DNA of 64,000 bases from Kribbella sp. NBC_00382 (GCF_036067295.1 NZ_CP107954.1:62001-126000); one strand, 5' to 3'; shown: positions 26,499-35,938, numbered from the stretch's first letter. A program made the numbers and translations. Notes: generated by a model not told the origin, from the letters alone.

Positions 26499-26520
26499 TT
26501 GGTGATGCTCCAGATGGTGA
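26437..26520. repeat. Three tandem 29-30-bp repeats at the cobL/cobM junction
   Basis: Units on the plus strand read CACGGTCAT, then CCGATCAC, AGGTGATC or TGGTGATG, then GCTCCAG or GTCCAG, ending in GGTG. They span 26431 to about 26520 and cover the end of cobL and start of cobM. Confidence 0.85.
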
Positions 26521-27856
26521 CGGGCATGGCGGGGCGCCAGCCGGTCATTGTGCCTACGGCGGATGCTCGTTGGACGGCCAGGCGGACGAGGTCGCCGCCG
26601 AGTTCGGCGTACCAGCGGGCGATCAGCGCCTCGGTCTCCAGGGTCACGCCGTTGACGACGAGCCGGCCGCCCGGTCGCAACGCCTCCCAGCAGGTCTCGA
26701 TCACGCCGGGGACGGTCGCGCCGCCGCCGACGAATACGGCGTCCGGCGACTCCAAGCCTTCCAACGCGACGGGCGCGGCGCCGACGACGGTACGGACGGC
26801 GACTCCGAGCGTCGCGGCGTTGCGGTCGAGGCGTTTGGCGCGGTCGGGGTCCTGCTCGATCGCGACCGCGCGGCAACTCGGGTGATGCCGCAGCCACTCG
26901 ATCGCGATGCTGCCCGCGCCGCCGCCGACATCCCAGAGCAACTGCCCCGGTACCGGCGCCAGCCGCGACAACGTCACCGCGCGCACCTCGCGCTTGGTCA
27001 ACTGCCCGTCACTCTCGTACGCCGAATCCGGCAACCCCGGCGCCGTCGACAACAAGGTCGCGCCGTCGTCCGCTCTGCAGTCGACCCCGATGACGTTGAG
27101 CGCGTCGACCTCGCCGCTCCATTCATCAGCCCTGGTACTACGTACGCGCTCATCCTCCGACCCCAACTGCTCGAGCACGGTGAACGCGCTTCCGGCGTAC
27201 CCGCGCCCGACCAGCAACTCCGCGACCTCTGCCGGCGTCTGCGCACCCCAACTCAGGATGACGAGCCGCCGCCCCGGCTGCACGTGCGGCTGGACGAGCT
27301 CCAGCGGATGCCCCACCAGGCTGACCACCTGCACCTGATCCTGCGGCCACCCCAGCCGAGCACAAGCCAGCGAAACACTCGACGGATGCGGGATCACCCG
27401 CACCGCCTCCGCCCCCAGCATCCGCGTCAACGTCGTCCCGATCCCATGAAACGTCGGATCCCCACTGGCCAGCACACAGATCCGCCGCCCCCGATGAGTA
27501 GCCAGCAACCCAGTCAATGACTCCGACAACGGCGAACTCCAAGCAACCCGCACCTGCCCACCGCTCACATCGCCTTCGGCGCTGTTCGCGGGAAGAGCGG
27601 ACGAGCCGGCGGGACCGGCGTGGTCGGCGGAGGCCGAGCCGACGTGGGCGGCGGAGGGCTCGCCCGGGTGTGTGGCGGAAGGCTTGCCCGGGTGGGCGGG
27701 TGGGGATGGCTCGGGTGGCGGGGTGGTGGGGATGAGGGCTAGTTGGCGGGTGCTGCCGAGGAGGACTTCGGCGGTGGTGATTGCTTGTTGGGCGGTGGGT
27801 GACAGGCCGGGCCAGCCGTCGGCGCCGAGGCCTATGACGGTGAGGGGGTCAGGCAT
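26495..27856 (-). CDS. cobL: Precorrin-6Y C5,15-methyltransferase (decarboxylating), CobL
   Basis: CobL is a fusion of a CbiE-type methylase and a CbiT-type methylase that methylates C5 and C15 of precorrin-6B and removes the acetate side chain. The N-terminal domain shows [15 protein letters not shown] and [15 protein letters not shown]; the C-terminal domain shows [18 protein letters not shown] and [21 protein letters not shown]. Residues ~45-100 hold a Pro/Ala/Ser-rich insertion with repeated HPG.PSA..-type units, not usual for the family. The 453-residue length is longer than typical because of it. It overlaps the PPOX gene upstream by eight bases. Confidence 0.94.
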   Translation of the reverse strand: MPDPLTVIGLGADGWPGLSPTAQQAITTAEVLLGSTRQLALIPTTPPPEPSPPAHPGKPSATHPGEPSAAHVGSASADHAGPAGSSALPANSAEGDVSGGQVRVAWSSPLSESLTGLLATHRGRRICVLASGDPTFHGIGTTLTRMLGAEAVRVIPHPSSVSLACARLGWPQDQVQVVSLVGHPLELVQPHVQPGRRLVILSWGAQTPAEVAELLVGRGYAGSAFTVLEQLGSEDERVRSTRADEWSGEVDALNVIGVDCRADDGATLLSTAPGLPDSAYESDGQLTKREVRAVTLSRLAPVPGQLLWDVGGGAGSIAIEWLRHHPSCRAVAIEQDPDRAKRLDRNAATLGVAVRTVVGAAPVALEGLESPDAVFVGGGATVPGVIETCWEALRPGGRLVVNGVTLETEALIARWYAELGGDLVRLAVQRASAVGTMTGWRPAMPVTIWSITK

Positions 27857-28241
27857 TGCCGAGGATCCTGGTGACGGTGATTTCGATGGCTACGCGCAGG
27901 GGGTTTTCGCGGGGTTGTTTGTAGCGCTCGGTGTAGCGGCGTACGGCGTCGGCGACGGCTTCGGGGTCGTCGTTCACGACCGCCCGGCCTTCCAGGGTCG
28001 ACCAGCGTCGACCATCGACCTGGGTGACTGCGACCGCGGCACCGGTGACACCGATCAGCCGCGCCTTCTGTGAGGTTCCGGAGCAGATCACTCGGGCGAT
28101 CCCCGTCTTGAGGTCCAGCGTCACCCCAACTGGCGTCGCGTGCACCGTCCCGTTTCCGCGCACCGTGCTGAGGACACACAGATGCCGTTCGGTCCAGAAG
28201 TCCACGAACGACTCGGGCCGTTCACTCAGCGCCAGTTTCAC
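27849..28241 (-). CDS. PPOX-class (F420- or flavin-binding) oxidoreductase
   Basis: This 130-residue split-barrel protein is of the pyridoxamine-phosphate-oxidase-like class, many actinobacterial members of which bind F420. Features are FWTERHLCVLSTVRGNGTVH, TPVGVTLDLKTGIARVIC, KARLIGVTGAAVAVTQVDG and RRYTERYKQPREN. It overlaps the cobL start by eight bases and is first in this minus-strand unit, so it is probably co-transcribed with cobL-cobM. A direct role in cobalamin synthesis is not established; cofactor assignment is by family only. Confidence 0.85.
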   Translation of the reverse strand: MKLALSERPESFVDFWTERHLCVLSTVRGNGTVHATPVGVTLDLKTGIARVICSGTSQKARLIGVTGAAVAVTQVDGRRWSTLEGRAVVNDDPEAVADAVRRYTERYKQPRENPLRVAIEITVTRILGNA

Positions 28242-28266
28242 CCCGTGATCGTAGACGCGCGAAGAA

Positions 28267-28328
28267 GGCCCGCCCCGGGGAGGACCCCAGGGCGGGCCGC
28301 TGGCGCTGAACCCCTCAGACCAGCGCCA
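28267..28328 (-). terminator. Two tandem GC-rich hairpins after the ABC exporter operon
   Basis: TGGCGCTG (28301-28308) pairs with CAGCGCCA (28321-28328), and GGCCCGCCC (28267-28275) pairs perfectly with GGGCGGGCC (28290-28298). Both lie just after the stop of the minus-strand permease gene and before the PPOX gene start. There is no long T tract. Transcript-end function is likely but not proven. Confidence 0.6.
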
Positions 28329-28343
28329 AGCTTCTACCCGACC

Positions 28344-29942
28344 TCAGCCGATGTCTCGGCGGCGGAAGGTGGTGGCGCCGGTCAGCAGGAGTGCGGCGGC
28401 GATCGCGGCGACAACGATGACGGGAGTGGCCGAGAAGTCCCCGCCGGGAAGGCGAGGCGTGTGGGCGTACGGCGAGATGTCCATCAGGCCTTGGGGCAGG
28501 TCGAAGAGCGGACCGAACTGGCCGAGGAGGACGAACGCGCCGAAGAGGGCCCACGCTCCGGTGACCAGCCTGGGGGCCAGCCCGAAGAGCAGCACGACCA
28601 AGGCAGTGACGAGCCAGATCGCGGGGAGTTGCACGGCCGCCGCAGCAAGCATGCGCGGCACCTGGCGGCCCATGTTGTTCAGGGAGGCGCCGCTGGAGAT
28701 GCCGGAGCCAAGGCCGCCGACGAGGATCAGTACGCCGGTACCAAGCACAGCCATCAGTACGTGGCTGGCCAACCACTGGTAGCGGCTGACCCCCGTTGCC
28801 AGCAAAGGCTCAGCACGCAAGGCCGTCTCCTCCGACCGGAGCCGCAGAGCCGCCTGTACTCCGAACGCCGAGGCAAGCAGCCCGAGAATCCCCATCTCGG
28901 TCGAGAGGAACGCGTCGGTGATCCCGTTCACCCCACCAAGCTTCTCCACCATGTCGCGAGCACTGTCGCTGGTGACAAAACCTTCGACGTTCGAGGCGAT
29001 GTTGCCGACCACGAACCCAAGCAGCAGGAAGCCGAATCCCCACGCATACAGCGACCCGCGATGCAGCCGCCAAGCCAACGCGAGCGGCGAGCGCAACGAC
29101 CGAGCACCAGTCGCAGGCCCCGGCCGCGGCCGCACCAGCCCGGCCCCGATGTCGCGACTACGCAGCAACGCGAAGGCGGCGGCGATCAGCAGCCCCAGCA
29201 AGGCCAGCGGAAGCAGCGCGACCAGCCACCGGTCACCGGCGTACGGGCGGATCTGTTGAGCCCACCCGATCGGCGACAACCAGGAGATCCAGCGCGTACC
29301 ACCGTCAGCGGCCGAATCGCCCGCCGCGCGCAGGATGTAGCTGACGCCCAGCACAACAGCGGTGACGCCATTGGCCGTCCGGGCGCCCTCGGTCAGCTGA
29401 GCCGACAACGCCCCGACTCCCGCGAAGGCGAGCCCGGCAACGATCCAGGTGAGGCCGAAGGCGAAGGAGCCGGCGGTAGGCAGACCGGTACCGATCAGGC
29501 TCAGCGCGGTCAGCAGGCCGAGCACGATCACGGTGCCCGCCGAGATGATCAGCGCCGAGGTCAACGCGGCGTACCGGCCGAGCACTCCGGCGCTGAGCAG
29601 CTCGAGCCGGCCGCTCTCCTCCTCGGCGCGCGTGTGGCGGACCACCAGCATCGCCGCGAGCAGGCCGACCAGCAGCGCACCGAAGGCGGTCAGCTTGAAC
29701 AGCGACACCTCTCCCAGCGAGGTGGGGTCGAAAATCCTTCCGTACAAGGAGACCAGGGCCGGTGACGAGTTGGTCGTGTTGGCCGCGGAGACGCGCGAGG
29801 CGACGTCCGGGTAGAGGTCGATCGACGCCTTGGCGGAGCCCGCGGCCATCGAGACGAAGACCAGGATCCACACCGGCAGCAGCACCCGGTCCCGCCGCAG
29901 GGCGAGTCGCACCAGGGTCGAAGTACCAGCGAAGTCGTTCAT
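28344..29942 (-). CDS. ABC-2-type exporter permease
   Basis: This 532-residue membrane protein is the permease of an ABC-2-type exporter with roughly twelve hydrophobic segments. Relatives are called tetronasin- or multidrug-type permeases. Recognisable stretches are [18 protein letters not shown] at the N-terminus and [18 protein letters not shown], seen in the actinobacterial antibiotic-exporter permease family; the second half repeats the topology with [19 protein letters not shown]. The gene overlaps the ATPase stop (ATGA), so the pair is coupled. Substrate is unknown. Confidence 0.9.
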   Translation of the reverse strand: MNDFAGTSTLVRLALRRDRVLLPVWILVFVSMAAGSAKASIDLYPDVASRVSAANTTNSSPALVSLYGRIFDPTSLGEVSLFKLTAFGALLVGLLAAMLVVRHTRAEEESGRLELLSAGVLGRYAALTSALIISAGTVIVLGLLTALSLIGTGLPTAGSFAFGLTWIVAGLAFAGVGALSAQLTEGARTANGVTAVVLGVSYILRAAGDSAADGGTRWISWLSPIGWAQQIRPYAGDRWLVALLPLALLGLLIAAAFALLRSRDIGAGLVRPRPGPATGARSLRSPLALAWRLHRGSLYAWGFGFLLLGFVVGNIASNVEGFVTSDSARDMVEKLGGVNGITDAFLSTEMGILGLLASAFGVQAALRLRSEETALRAEPLLATGVSRYQWLASHVLMAVLGTGVLILVGGLGSGISSGASLNNMGRQVPRMLAAAAVQLPAIWLVTALVVLLFGLAPRLVTGAWALFGAFVLLGQFGPLFDLPQGLMDISPYAHTPRLPGGDFSATPVIVVAAIAAALLLTGATTFRRRDIG

Positions 29943-30853
29943 CGCGAGGCCGCCACTGGCTCGGGCGCCGCGTCGTCTTCGTAGTGCCGCAGGAACAGCT
30001 CCTCCAGCGTGGGCGGCTGGGCGACGAGGCTCTTGATCCCACTCGCCGCGAGTTGCTTCATCAGACCGTCGAGCTGCGCGGTATCGACCTCACAGCGCAC
30101 CCGGTTTCCTTCGACATCCAAGCTGTGTACTCCGGGAAGCTGCGCCAGCCCATTGGGCGAACCGGCCAGCTCGGCCTGGATCGACGTACGAGTGAGGTGC
30201 CGCAGGTCGCCCAGCGTGCCGGTCTCGACCACCTTGCCGCGCCGGATGATGCTGATCCGGTCGCAGAGCGCCTCGACCTCCGACAGGATGTGGCTCGACA
30301 GCAGCACGGTGCGATCGCGGTGCCGCTCCTCCTCGATGCACTGCCGGAACACCTCCTCCATCAGCGGGTCGAGGCCGGAGGTGGGCTCGTCCAGGATCAG
30401 CAGCTCGACGTCCGAGGCGAGCGCCGCGACCAGCGCGACCTTCTGCCGGTTGCCCTTGGAGTAGGTCCGGCCCTTCTTGGTCGGGTCCAGATCGAACCGG
30501 CGCAGCAGGTCGTCGCGCTTCTTCGGGTCCAGCCCGCCGCGGAGCCGGCCGAGCAGGTCGATCACCTCGCCGCCGGTCAGGTTCGGCCACAGGTTCACAT
30601 CACCGGGGACGTACGCGAGCCGCCGGTGCAGCTTCGCCGCGTCGTGCCACGGGTCGCCGCCGAGCAGCGAGACGTCGCCCTCGTCACCCTTCAGCAGGCC
30701 GAGCAGGACCCTGATGGTGGTGGACTTCCCGGCGCCGTTCGGGCCGAGGAAGCCATGCACCTCACCGGTCGCGACATCGAGGTCGAGACCGTCGAGGGCG
30801 TGCGTGCTGCCGTACGACTTGTGCAGTCCGGAGACCACTATGGCTGATGTCAT
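29939..30853 (-). CDS. ABC exporter ATPase (DrrA/CcmA-like)
   Basis: This 304-residue ATPase drives the permease encoded downstream. It has Walker [20 protein letters not shown], the signature [17 protein letters not shown] (SKGN in place of SGGQ, as in many drug-type ABC-2 exporters), Walker [18 protein letters not shown] and [17 protein letters not shown]. The C-terminal ~80 residues form the usual DrrA-type extension. It is divergent from a MarR/GbsR-like regulator; the 96-base AT-richer gap probably carries promoters and an operator for both. Confidence 0.94.
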   Translation of the reverse strand: MTSAIVVSGLHKSYGSTHALDGLDLDVATGEVHGFLGPNGAGKSTTIRVLLGLLKGDEGDVSLLGGDPWHDAAKLHRRLAYVPGDVNLWPNLTGGEVIDLLGRLRGGLDPKKRDDLLRRFDLDPTKKGRTYSKGNRQKVALVAALASDVELLILDEPTSGLDPLMEEVFRQCIEEERHRDRTVLLSSHILSEVEALCDRISIIRRGKVVETGTLGDLRHLTRTSIQAELAGSPNGLAQLPGVHSLDVEGNRVRCEVDTAQLDGLMKQLAASGIKSLVAQPPTLEELFLRHYEDDAAPEPVAASR

Positions 30854-30884
30854 GTTTCATAACGTACACTTCATTCAGAAGTTT

Positions 30885-30911
30885 GTGAATCTTACTAACG
30901 GATTTCTCACG
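30885..30911. promoter_or_regulatory. Candidate operator of the MarR/GbsR-like regulator
   Basis: In the AT-rich gap between the exporter and the regulator, GTGAATC is followed by TTACTAACG and then GATTTCTCAC, giving an imperfect dyad of AATC with GATT flanked by GTGA and TCAC. The position and symmetry suggest an operator. No binding evidence exists. Confidence 0.4.
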
Positions 30912-30949
30912 CGCCAGGTTTTTCGGTGCCGGGAGGAGATGATGGGGCG

Positions 30950-31459
30950 GTGAGTGCAGCGATGGAACGAGATGACGAGGCCGTCCAGCGGTACGCCGAG
31001 CAGTTCGGCAATGTACTGGCCGAGATGGGCTGGCCGCGGATGTCTGCCCGGGCCTTCGCCGCCGTCCTGGTCAGCGAGGACGGTCGCCTGACCGCCGCCG
31101 AACTCTCCGAACTGCTCAAGGCGAGCCCGGCCGCCATCTCCGGGGCCGTGAACTACCTGCTGCAGCTGCGGCTGGTGACCCGGGAGCGCGAGCCCGGCAG
31201 CCGGCGCGACGTCTATGTGGTCCAGGACGACTTCTGGTTCCAGTCGATGGTGAGCCAGGATCGCGGCCTGGGTCGCTGGGAGGACATTCTCCGGCAGATG
31301 CTGCCGGTGACCGGTACCGCCACCGAGGCGAACCGGCGGATCCGCGCGTCCATCGGCTTCATCGAGTTCATCCAGGAAGAGGTCGAAGCCCTCACCGCGC
31401 GCTGGGTGATACGCAAGGCCGAGATCGACGCCAAGATCGCAGCCGACGACGGTCGGTGA
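30950..31459 (+). CDS. MarR/GbsR-family transcriptional regulator
   Basis: This is a ~169-residue winged-helix regulator. The HTH core is LTAAELSELLKASPAAISG, followed by AVNYLLQLRLVTREREPGSR as the wing. A C-terminal helical region (ASIGFIEFIQEEVEALTARW) probably mediates dimerisation. GTG 30950 is preferred because GGGAGGAG lies about 12 bases upstream; GTG 30926 and ATG 30962 are alternatives. It is divergent from the ABC exporter genes and is likely their repressor. The gene ends in a strong hairpin terminator. Confidence 0.87.
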   Translation: MSAAMERDDEAVQRYAEQFGNVLAEMGWPRMSARAFAAVLVSEDGRLTAAELSELLKASPAAISGAVNYLLQLRLVTREREPGSRRDVYVVQDDFWFQSMVSQDRGLGRWEDILRQMLPVTGTATEANRRIRASIGFIEFIQEEVEALTARWVIRKAEIDAKIAADDGR

Positions 31460-31496
31460 ACTGCCGGGCAACCCGTACTACGAGTTGCCCGGCAGT
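31460..31496. terminator. Bidirectional hairpin terminator
   Basis: ACTGCCGGGCAAC (31460-31472) pairs perfectly over 13 bp with GTTGCCCGGCAGT (31484-31496) around an 11-base loop. It separates the regulator gene from the convergent peptidase gene and so should end both transcripts. Confidence 0.75.
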
Positions 31497-31509
31497 CAGT
31501 ACTTCGTAC

Positions 31510-33378
31510 TTATCGCAGCGTGTTGGCTGCGACCGTGTCCATCACCTGCTGGAGTAGCGGGTTCGCCTTCGGAGCGGCTGCCTTCGACTTCGGCAAGTGC
31601 ACCGACTTGCCGTCGACCGGGCCCTTGACCGGGTAGACCGACAGGTCGCCCGGCAGCGGCGTAGTACCGCAGAACTGGTCCTTGGCCGGCAGCTCGCCGG
31701 TGAAGATGTACCGGTCGCCGATCTGCTCGGCACACGCCGAGCGCTGGCCGAGGATGTACTGCCCGTGCTGCCCCTCGTCATCGATCGCCACGAACCGCGT
31801 CGCGTTCTTGGTGTCGTTGTGCGTCCGCAGCGACCCCTCGTAAGCAGTCGCCGGATCCATCTCGCTCTGCACGATCAGGATCCGCGGCGAACCCGTCAGG
31901 TCGAGCTTGCGATCCTGCGGCGCGTACTTCCAGAACGCGCACATCGGGACGCCGTTGAGGTAGCCGAAGAAGTCGTACTTCTTCGCCATCTTGTCGGCTT
32001 CCTTGAGGTAGAAGTTCGTGTCCTTGCTCCACGCCGTGTCGTTGCAGCGAACCGTGGTGCTGATCGCTCCGACGTCGACCAGCTCGTCACCCGACTTGGC
32101 CTGCGCGGCCTCGACCTTGGCGTCCGCGATGATCGAGCGCAGCGAATCCACCTGCGTCGAGGCGACAGCACTCGCCGTGGGAGGCGCCGGCGTCACGCCG
32201 TACCGGGTCCGTAGCGCGGCCAGGGTGTCGAACTTCTGCAGCTCCGGCGAGAGCCGGGCCCACGCCGCGTCGACCTGCGCGAGCTCGATCTTGCCCGAGT
32301 CGGTCGGCGCCTTGGTGTACTCGTCGTGCACGAGGATGTCGAGCGTCGCCCGGATGAAGCGCGTGTCGTTGTAGATCGCGCTGTAGATCAGCCCGTCGAG
32401 GTCGTCGCCACGGACCGAGCTCTCCCCCGACTTCACCAGCGTGGTGAGCGCGGCGCGGATCCCGTTGTACTTCGCGGTGACCTGGGCCGGCGTCTTGCCC
32501 AGCCCACTGATCTGGTCGGCGTGCCGGGCGATCCACGGGAAGAACTGGGTGTCGCGGCGGCGCTGGCCCGAGAACGGGTCGAAGTTCACGTTGTCCCACT
32601 GGGTGTGGGTCCAGTCCATGTTCGAGTCGAGCACGAACCGGCCGACCTTCGCCGGGTAGGTGTCGGCGTACCAGCCGCCGAGCCAGGTGCCGTAGCTGTA
32701 GCCGATGAAGTTCAGCTGCCGGGCCTTGAACAGGGCCCGGAGGAAGTCCATGTCGTAGACGGTCTGCTGGCTGCTGACGAACTGGCCGAACTCGGTCGCG
32801 GAGCAGGCGTCGGCGTAGAACTTCGCCTCGGCGACCTCGACCTTGTGGGTCTGCTTGGTGCGCTCCTTGTAGTCAGGAGTCACCGGCAGGGCCGCGATGT
32901 CCTCGGCCGAGGCCAGGCACTGCAGCGGAGTGCTCGCACCGAAACCACGGGGGTCGAAGCCGAACAGGTCGAAGTCGCTGAACAGTTGCGGCTTCGAGAC
33001 GCCCAGGCTGGCCGTCAGGTTGAGGCCGGCGCCACCAGGGCCGCCCGGGTTGCTGGTCAGCAGGCCTTTCGAAGTACCGGTGGCCTTGCTGTACGAGATG
33101 GCGACCTGGACGTCGGGGTGCGCGTCCGGGTGCGCCCAGTCCATCGGAACATTGACCTTGGCGCAGTTGGTGGTCGGCGCCTGCGGGTAGCCGCGCTTGA
33201 TGGTGGCGTCGAACGCGCAGACCGACCAGTTGATCGGCTGGTCGAGATAGCGCTGCGGAATCGCTGGTACGGCGGGGTCTTTCGGCCCGGAGGCGGCGGT
33301 CGCGGAGGTCGTGGCCGTCAGCAACGGAACCAGTACTGCGACAGCGACGACGGCGGCGAATTTGCGAGGGCTTGGCAC
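31510..33378 (-). CDS. Secreted S33-family tripeptidyl aminopeptidase-like hydrolase
   Basis: This 622-residue alpha/beta hydrolase is of the type called tripeptidyl aminopeptidase (Tap/SlpD-like) in Streptomyces. The N-terminus is a Sec signal peptide (KFAAVVAVAVLVPLLTATTS...ATAAS). The nucleophile is the Ser in NFIGYSYGTWLGGWY, with a likely acid in ILIVQSEMDPATAYEG and the His in DDEGQHGQYILGQ. The C-terminal TAP-like domain has the usual Cys-containing stretch SACAEQIGDRYIFTGELP. It is exported and probably trims peptides outside the cell. It stands alone between a terminator and the XRE gene. Confidence 0.92.
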   Translation of the reverse strand: MPSPRKFAAVVAVAVLVPLLTATTSATAASGPKDPAVPAIPQRYLDQPINWSVCAFDATIKRGYPQAPTTNCAKVNVPMDWAHPDAHPDVQVAISYSKATGTSKGLLTSNPGGPGGAGLNLTASLGVSKPQLFSDFDLFGFDPRGFGASTPLQCLASAEDIAALPVTPDYKERTKQTHKVEVAEAKFYADACSATEFGQFVSSQQTVYDMDFLRALFKARQLNFIGYSYGTWLGGWYADTYPAKVGRFVLDSNMDWTHTQWDNVNFDPFSGQRRRDTQFFPWIARHADQISGLGKTPAQVTAKYNGIRAALTTLVKSGESSVRGDDLDGLIYSAIYNDTRFIRATLDILVHDEYTKAPTDSGKIELAQVDAAWARLSPELQKFDTLAALRTRYGVTPAPPTASAVASTQVDSLRSIIADAKVEAAQAKSGDELVDVGAISTTVRCNDTAWSKDTNFYLKEADKMAKKYDFFGYLNGVPMCAFWKYAPQDRKLDLTGSPRILIVQSEMDPATAYEGSLRTHNDTKNATRFVAIDDEGQHGQYILGQRSACAEQIGDRYIFTGELPAKDQFCGTTPLPGDLSVYPVKGPVDGKSVHLPKSKAAAPKANPLLQQVMDTVAANTLR

Positions 33379-33513
33379 GCTCAGGTCTCCCTACGTCAGG
33401 CGGACGGGATGCCTCAACGTATTCGGCCGGCCGCCTCCGGCGACACCCATCGGCCCAACCTCAAGGGCAAACACTCACTTACCAGCACGAGAACGAGGTC
33501 GTGAGGTGGGAAG

Positions 33514-34206
33514 TTACAACTCATAGACAGTGAAGATCGTGCAGTAGACCGGCGGGGACTCCAGGCCCGGGTAGTAGAGTCGGCCGGCTTCGTCGGTGAC
33601 CTTGAAATAAGCCGTGGACGCGCCGATCTGCGAGGGCGCCTGCAGTGTCATCCTGACCGTCACGACCTCACCCGGTAGCGCGTCGGGCAGTCGGGCGCGT
33701 GACGGCGAGCGGAGCCATCCCGGCGTACCGGCTGCTCCTTGTCTGGTGAGCCAGCGGTCGTGCCAACTGCTCTCGCCGCTGTTGAGGATCTCCCAGGTCT
33801 TCTCGAACTCCTCGTCGCGGATCACCCGGGTCCCGTCGGGCACGGTCTCGCCGACGAGCTCCGCCCGGTCCTCGGGGTGATGGTCGGCGGGCACCGAGCC
33901 GCCCAGCAGCGTCGGGTGCGGAAGCGAGTCGCGGCGGCGCATGTCCCGCATCGACATGTCCTTGCCGGCCCGTACGGCGGCGTCGAGCTCCATCAGCTGG
34001 TTCACCAGCGCACGACCGGCGCCGAAGGAATCGTCGTACCACTCGATCAGTTCCCGGCTGGGTTTGGTGTGCCCGCGCTCGACCCGGGACAGGTGGCCCT
34101 TGTCCCAGCCTGACAACGCCGCCGCGCGGGTGAGCGGCACCCCGGCAGCCTCTCGCAGCTCCCGCATCCGGCTGCCGATCACGTACCGCGCCTGCGCTGG
34201 CCTCAC
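33514..34206 (-). CDS. XRE regulator fused to an NBR1 FW-like (Ig-type) domain
   Basis: This 230-residue protein starts with an XRE HTH (RMRELREAAGVPLTRAAALS, GWDKGHLSRVERGHTKPS). The C-terminal ~110 residues resemble the four-tryptophan domain of NBR1: VPDGTRVIRDEEFEKTWEIL, NSGESSWHDRWLTRQG, then PGEVVTVRMTLQAPSQIG and AYFKVTDEAGRLYYPG. Trp residues sit at KTW, SSW, RWL and GWL. Similar HTH-FW proteins occur in some actinobacteria without known function. The gene is divergent from the secreted protein at 34376, which may be a target. Ligand or partner is unknown. Confidence 0.8.
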   Translation of the reverse strand: MRPAQARYVIGSRMRELREAAGVPLTRAAALSGWDKGHLSRVERGHTKPSRELIEWYDDSFGAGRALVNQLMELDAAVRAGKDMSMRDMRRRDSLPHPTLLGGSVPADHHPEDRAELVGETVPDGTRVIRDEEFEKTWEILNSGESSWHDRWLTRQGAAGTPGWLRSPSRARLPDALPGEVVTVRMTLQAPSQIGASTAYFKVTDEAGRLYYPGLESPPVYCTIFTVYEL

Positions 34207-34375
34207 GGCGAACTCCCCAGTGTGACTTGTTCACGGAGACTACCTGTTTCCGGTTACTCGCTTTCGTTGCCTACTGCGACAACTCCGTGACGCTCTGATT
34301 CTGTGGGGTGTAGTGCCAGATCGCCAAGGATCCGCCCACTCCGAGCGACAGTTCACCCCCAGAAAGGCCACGACC

Positions 34376-35071
34376 ATGCGGACCGCCCTCACCCGTACCT
34401 TCGCCAGGCTCACTGTTACCACCCTTCTCGGCGGTGTCGCCGTCCTCGGCGGCGCGGCGCTGCCGGCCAGCGCCGCCACCGGCACCGTCGTCACCGATTC
34501 CGGGGCCGGGGTGACGATCCGCTCCGGCAACGCGACCAACTTCGGCTCGGTCGGCACCCAGCCGAACGGCGCGGTCGAGATCGACTGCCAGATCTACGGC
34601 GAGCCGGTGACCGGCAAGTTCGGCCGCAGCCTCGTCTGGGACCACGTCCCCGGCAAGGGCTTCATCTCCGACTCCTACGTCAACACCGGCAGCGGCGGCC
34701 TGGTCGCCCCGCTGTGCGCGAGCAACCCGCGCGCCAACAACGCGATCAACTGGTACTCCGCCCGCAACGGCTCGACCGCCTTCCAGGGGTACTGCGAGAT
34801 GGCCGCCGAGAACTCCTACGGCAAGACCGGCATCTGGGCCTCCGCCAAGGCCGACTGGAACGACGCCGTCGCCCGCGGCGTCGCCCACAAGGGTGACCTC
34901 AACCCACCCAAGGGCGCCCTGGTCTTCTGGGACCTGGCCGCTCCCTACGGCCACGTCGGCGTAGCCCGCGGCGACGGCTACTTCTGGGCCACCAGCGTCA
35001 ACAGCAAGATCGGTCTGGCCAAACTCCCCTACTTCAACTCCTACCTCGGCTGGGCCTGGCCCAACTTCTGA
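34376..35071 (+). CDS. Secreted protein with SH3-like and CHAP/NlpC-like regions
   Basis: This 231-residue protein has a clear signal peptide (LTRTFARLTVTTLLGGVAVL...ALPASA, cleavage near ASA-ATG). An N-terminal SH3b-like segment (GVTIRSGNATNFGSVG) is followed by a region with a Cys in FQGYCEMAAENSYGKTG and a His in LAAPYGHVGVARGDGYFW, the spacing of CHAP-type cysteine amidases. A role in cell-wall cleavage is inferred; no catalytic proof is available. ATG 34376 has AGAAAGG upstream. It is divergent from the XRE-FW regulator and ends at a bidirectional terminator. Confidence 0.8.
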   Translation: MRTALTRTFARLTVTTLLGGVAVLGGAALPASAATGTVVTDSGAGVTIRSGNATNFGSVGTQPNGAVEIDCQIYGEPVTGKFGRSLVWDHVPGKGFISDSYVNTGSGGLVAPLCASNPRANNAINWYSARNGSTAFQGYCEMAAENSYGKTGIWASAKADWNDAVARGVAHKGDLNPPKGALVFWDLAAPYGHVGVARGDGYFWATSVNSKIGLAKLPYFNSYLGWAWPNF

Positions 35072-35109
35072 TCTCCCATCAGCCCTAGGCACGGGGGCTG
35101 AAGGGATAC

Positions 35110-35150
35110 AAGCACCCAGGCGCGTCCGCCCCTCAAGCGCCTGGGTGCTT
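35110..35150. terminator. Bidirectional hairpin between convergent genes
   Basis: AAGCACCCAGGCG (35110-35122) pairs over 13 bp with CGCCTGGGTGCTT (35138-35150). The right arm encodes the last residues (KHPGA) of the convergent hydrolase, whose stop sits in the loop, so coding sequence and terminator overlap. Confidence 0.75.
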
Positions 35151-35900
35151 CGCCATGCGGCTCAGCCAGTCCCCCACCAGCGCTTGGTACAGGCCGTGAT
35201 CATCGACAGGCAGATCATGGTCAGCCCGATCCAGTACTACGTACGTCGCGCGCGGGTAGTCGTCGAGCAGCCCCCAAGCATCGGCGTACCCGGTCATCAC
35301 GTCCTGCCGCCCGGTGACGATCAACGTCGGCGCATCCAGCCTCGCGCGCGGGTCGACGCTCAGGCTGTACTTGGCGACGTCGCTCTGGATGCTGCCGAGG
35401 AACTCCAGGTCGGCCACGGCTTCCGCCACGTCGTAATAGAGGTGCTGCTTCCGTTGGCTGGCAGCTCTGTAGTCGTCGTCCCAGACGGACGGGTCGTCGA
35501 TCGGGAGTGTGCGCTTGCTGCGGTCCACGATTACGCCTGGCACCCTCAGCAGGAGGCCGAGGATGCGGGCGGGGTCGCGGCGGACGATGCCCCGCGCATG
35601 CAGGCCGCCTGCTGACGTACCGGCCAGAGCGAAGGGCTCGGAGCCGACCACGTCGTCGATCACCCAAGCCAGGACATCCAGCATGTCGTCCTGATTCTTG
35701 ATCCAGGGGCGGGATGGCGTCTGCCCGGTACCGGGTGGGTCGATGTAGACGCGGCGCCAGCCGGGATGGCTGGTGAAGGCGGGCTCGTGGACGTCGCGGC
35801 CTTCGCCATTGGCGTTGCCCCAGCCGGGGAGGAACACGATCGGGCGTCCCTCGCCGAAGGACTCGTAGTACACGGGCAGGTCGTCGACCAGGCTGATCAC
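35133..35900 (-). CDS. Alpha/beta hydrolase
   Basis: This ~255-residue alpha/beta hydrolase has the lid-less core YESFGEGRPIVFLPGWGN, YIDPPGTGQTPSRPW, the nucleophile elbow FALAGTSAGGLHARGI, and the acid and His in LIVTGRQDVMTGYADAW and LDRADHDLPVDDHGLYQ. GTG 35900 (VISLVDDLPVYY) is preferred over the long frame to 36341, which overlaps the LacI gene. An AGGTAG sequence lies upstream. Its substrate cannot be predicted; the transcript ends at the shared hairpin. Confidence 0.88.
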   Translation of the reverse strand: MISLVDDLPVYYESFGEGRPIVFLPGWGNANGEGRDVHEPAFTSHPGWRRVYIDPPGTGQTPSRPWIKNQDDMLDVLAWVIDDVVGSEPFALAGTSAGGLHARGIVRRDPARILGLLLRVPGVIVDRSKRTLPIDDPSVWDDDYRAASQRKQHLYYDVAEAVADLEFLGSIQSDVAKYSLSVDPRARLDAPTLIVTGRQDVMTGYADAWGLLDDYPRATYVVLDRADHDLPVDDHGLYQALVGDWLSRMAKHPGA

Positions 35901-35938
35901 CTGATCGACGCTACCTACTGTCCGCCGCTGCGTCCCAC

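Noticed and set aside
26431-26522. CRISPR-like short repeats at cobL/cobM
   Set aside because: Adjacent 29-30-bp units without spacers are best explained by tandem duplication of a gene junction.
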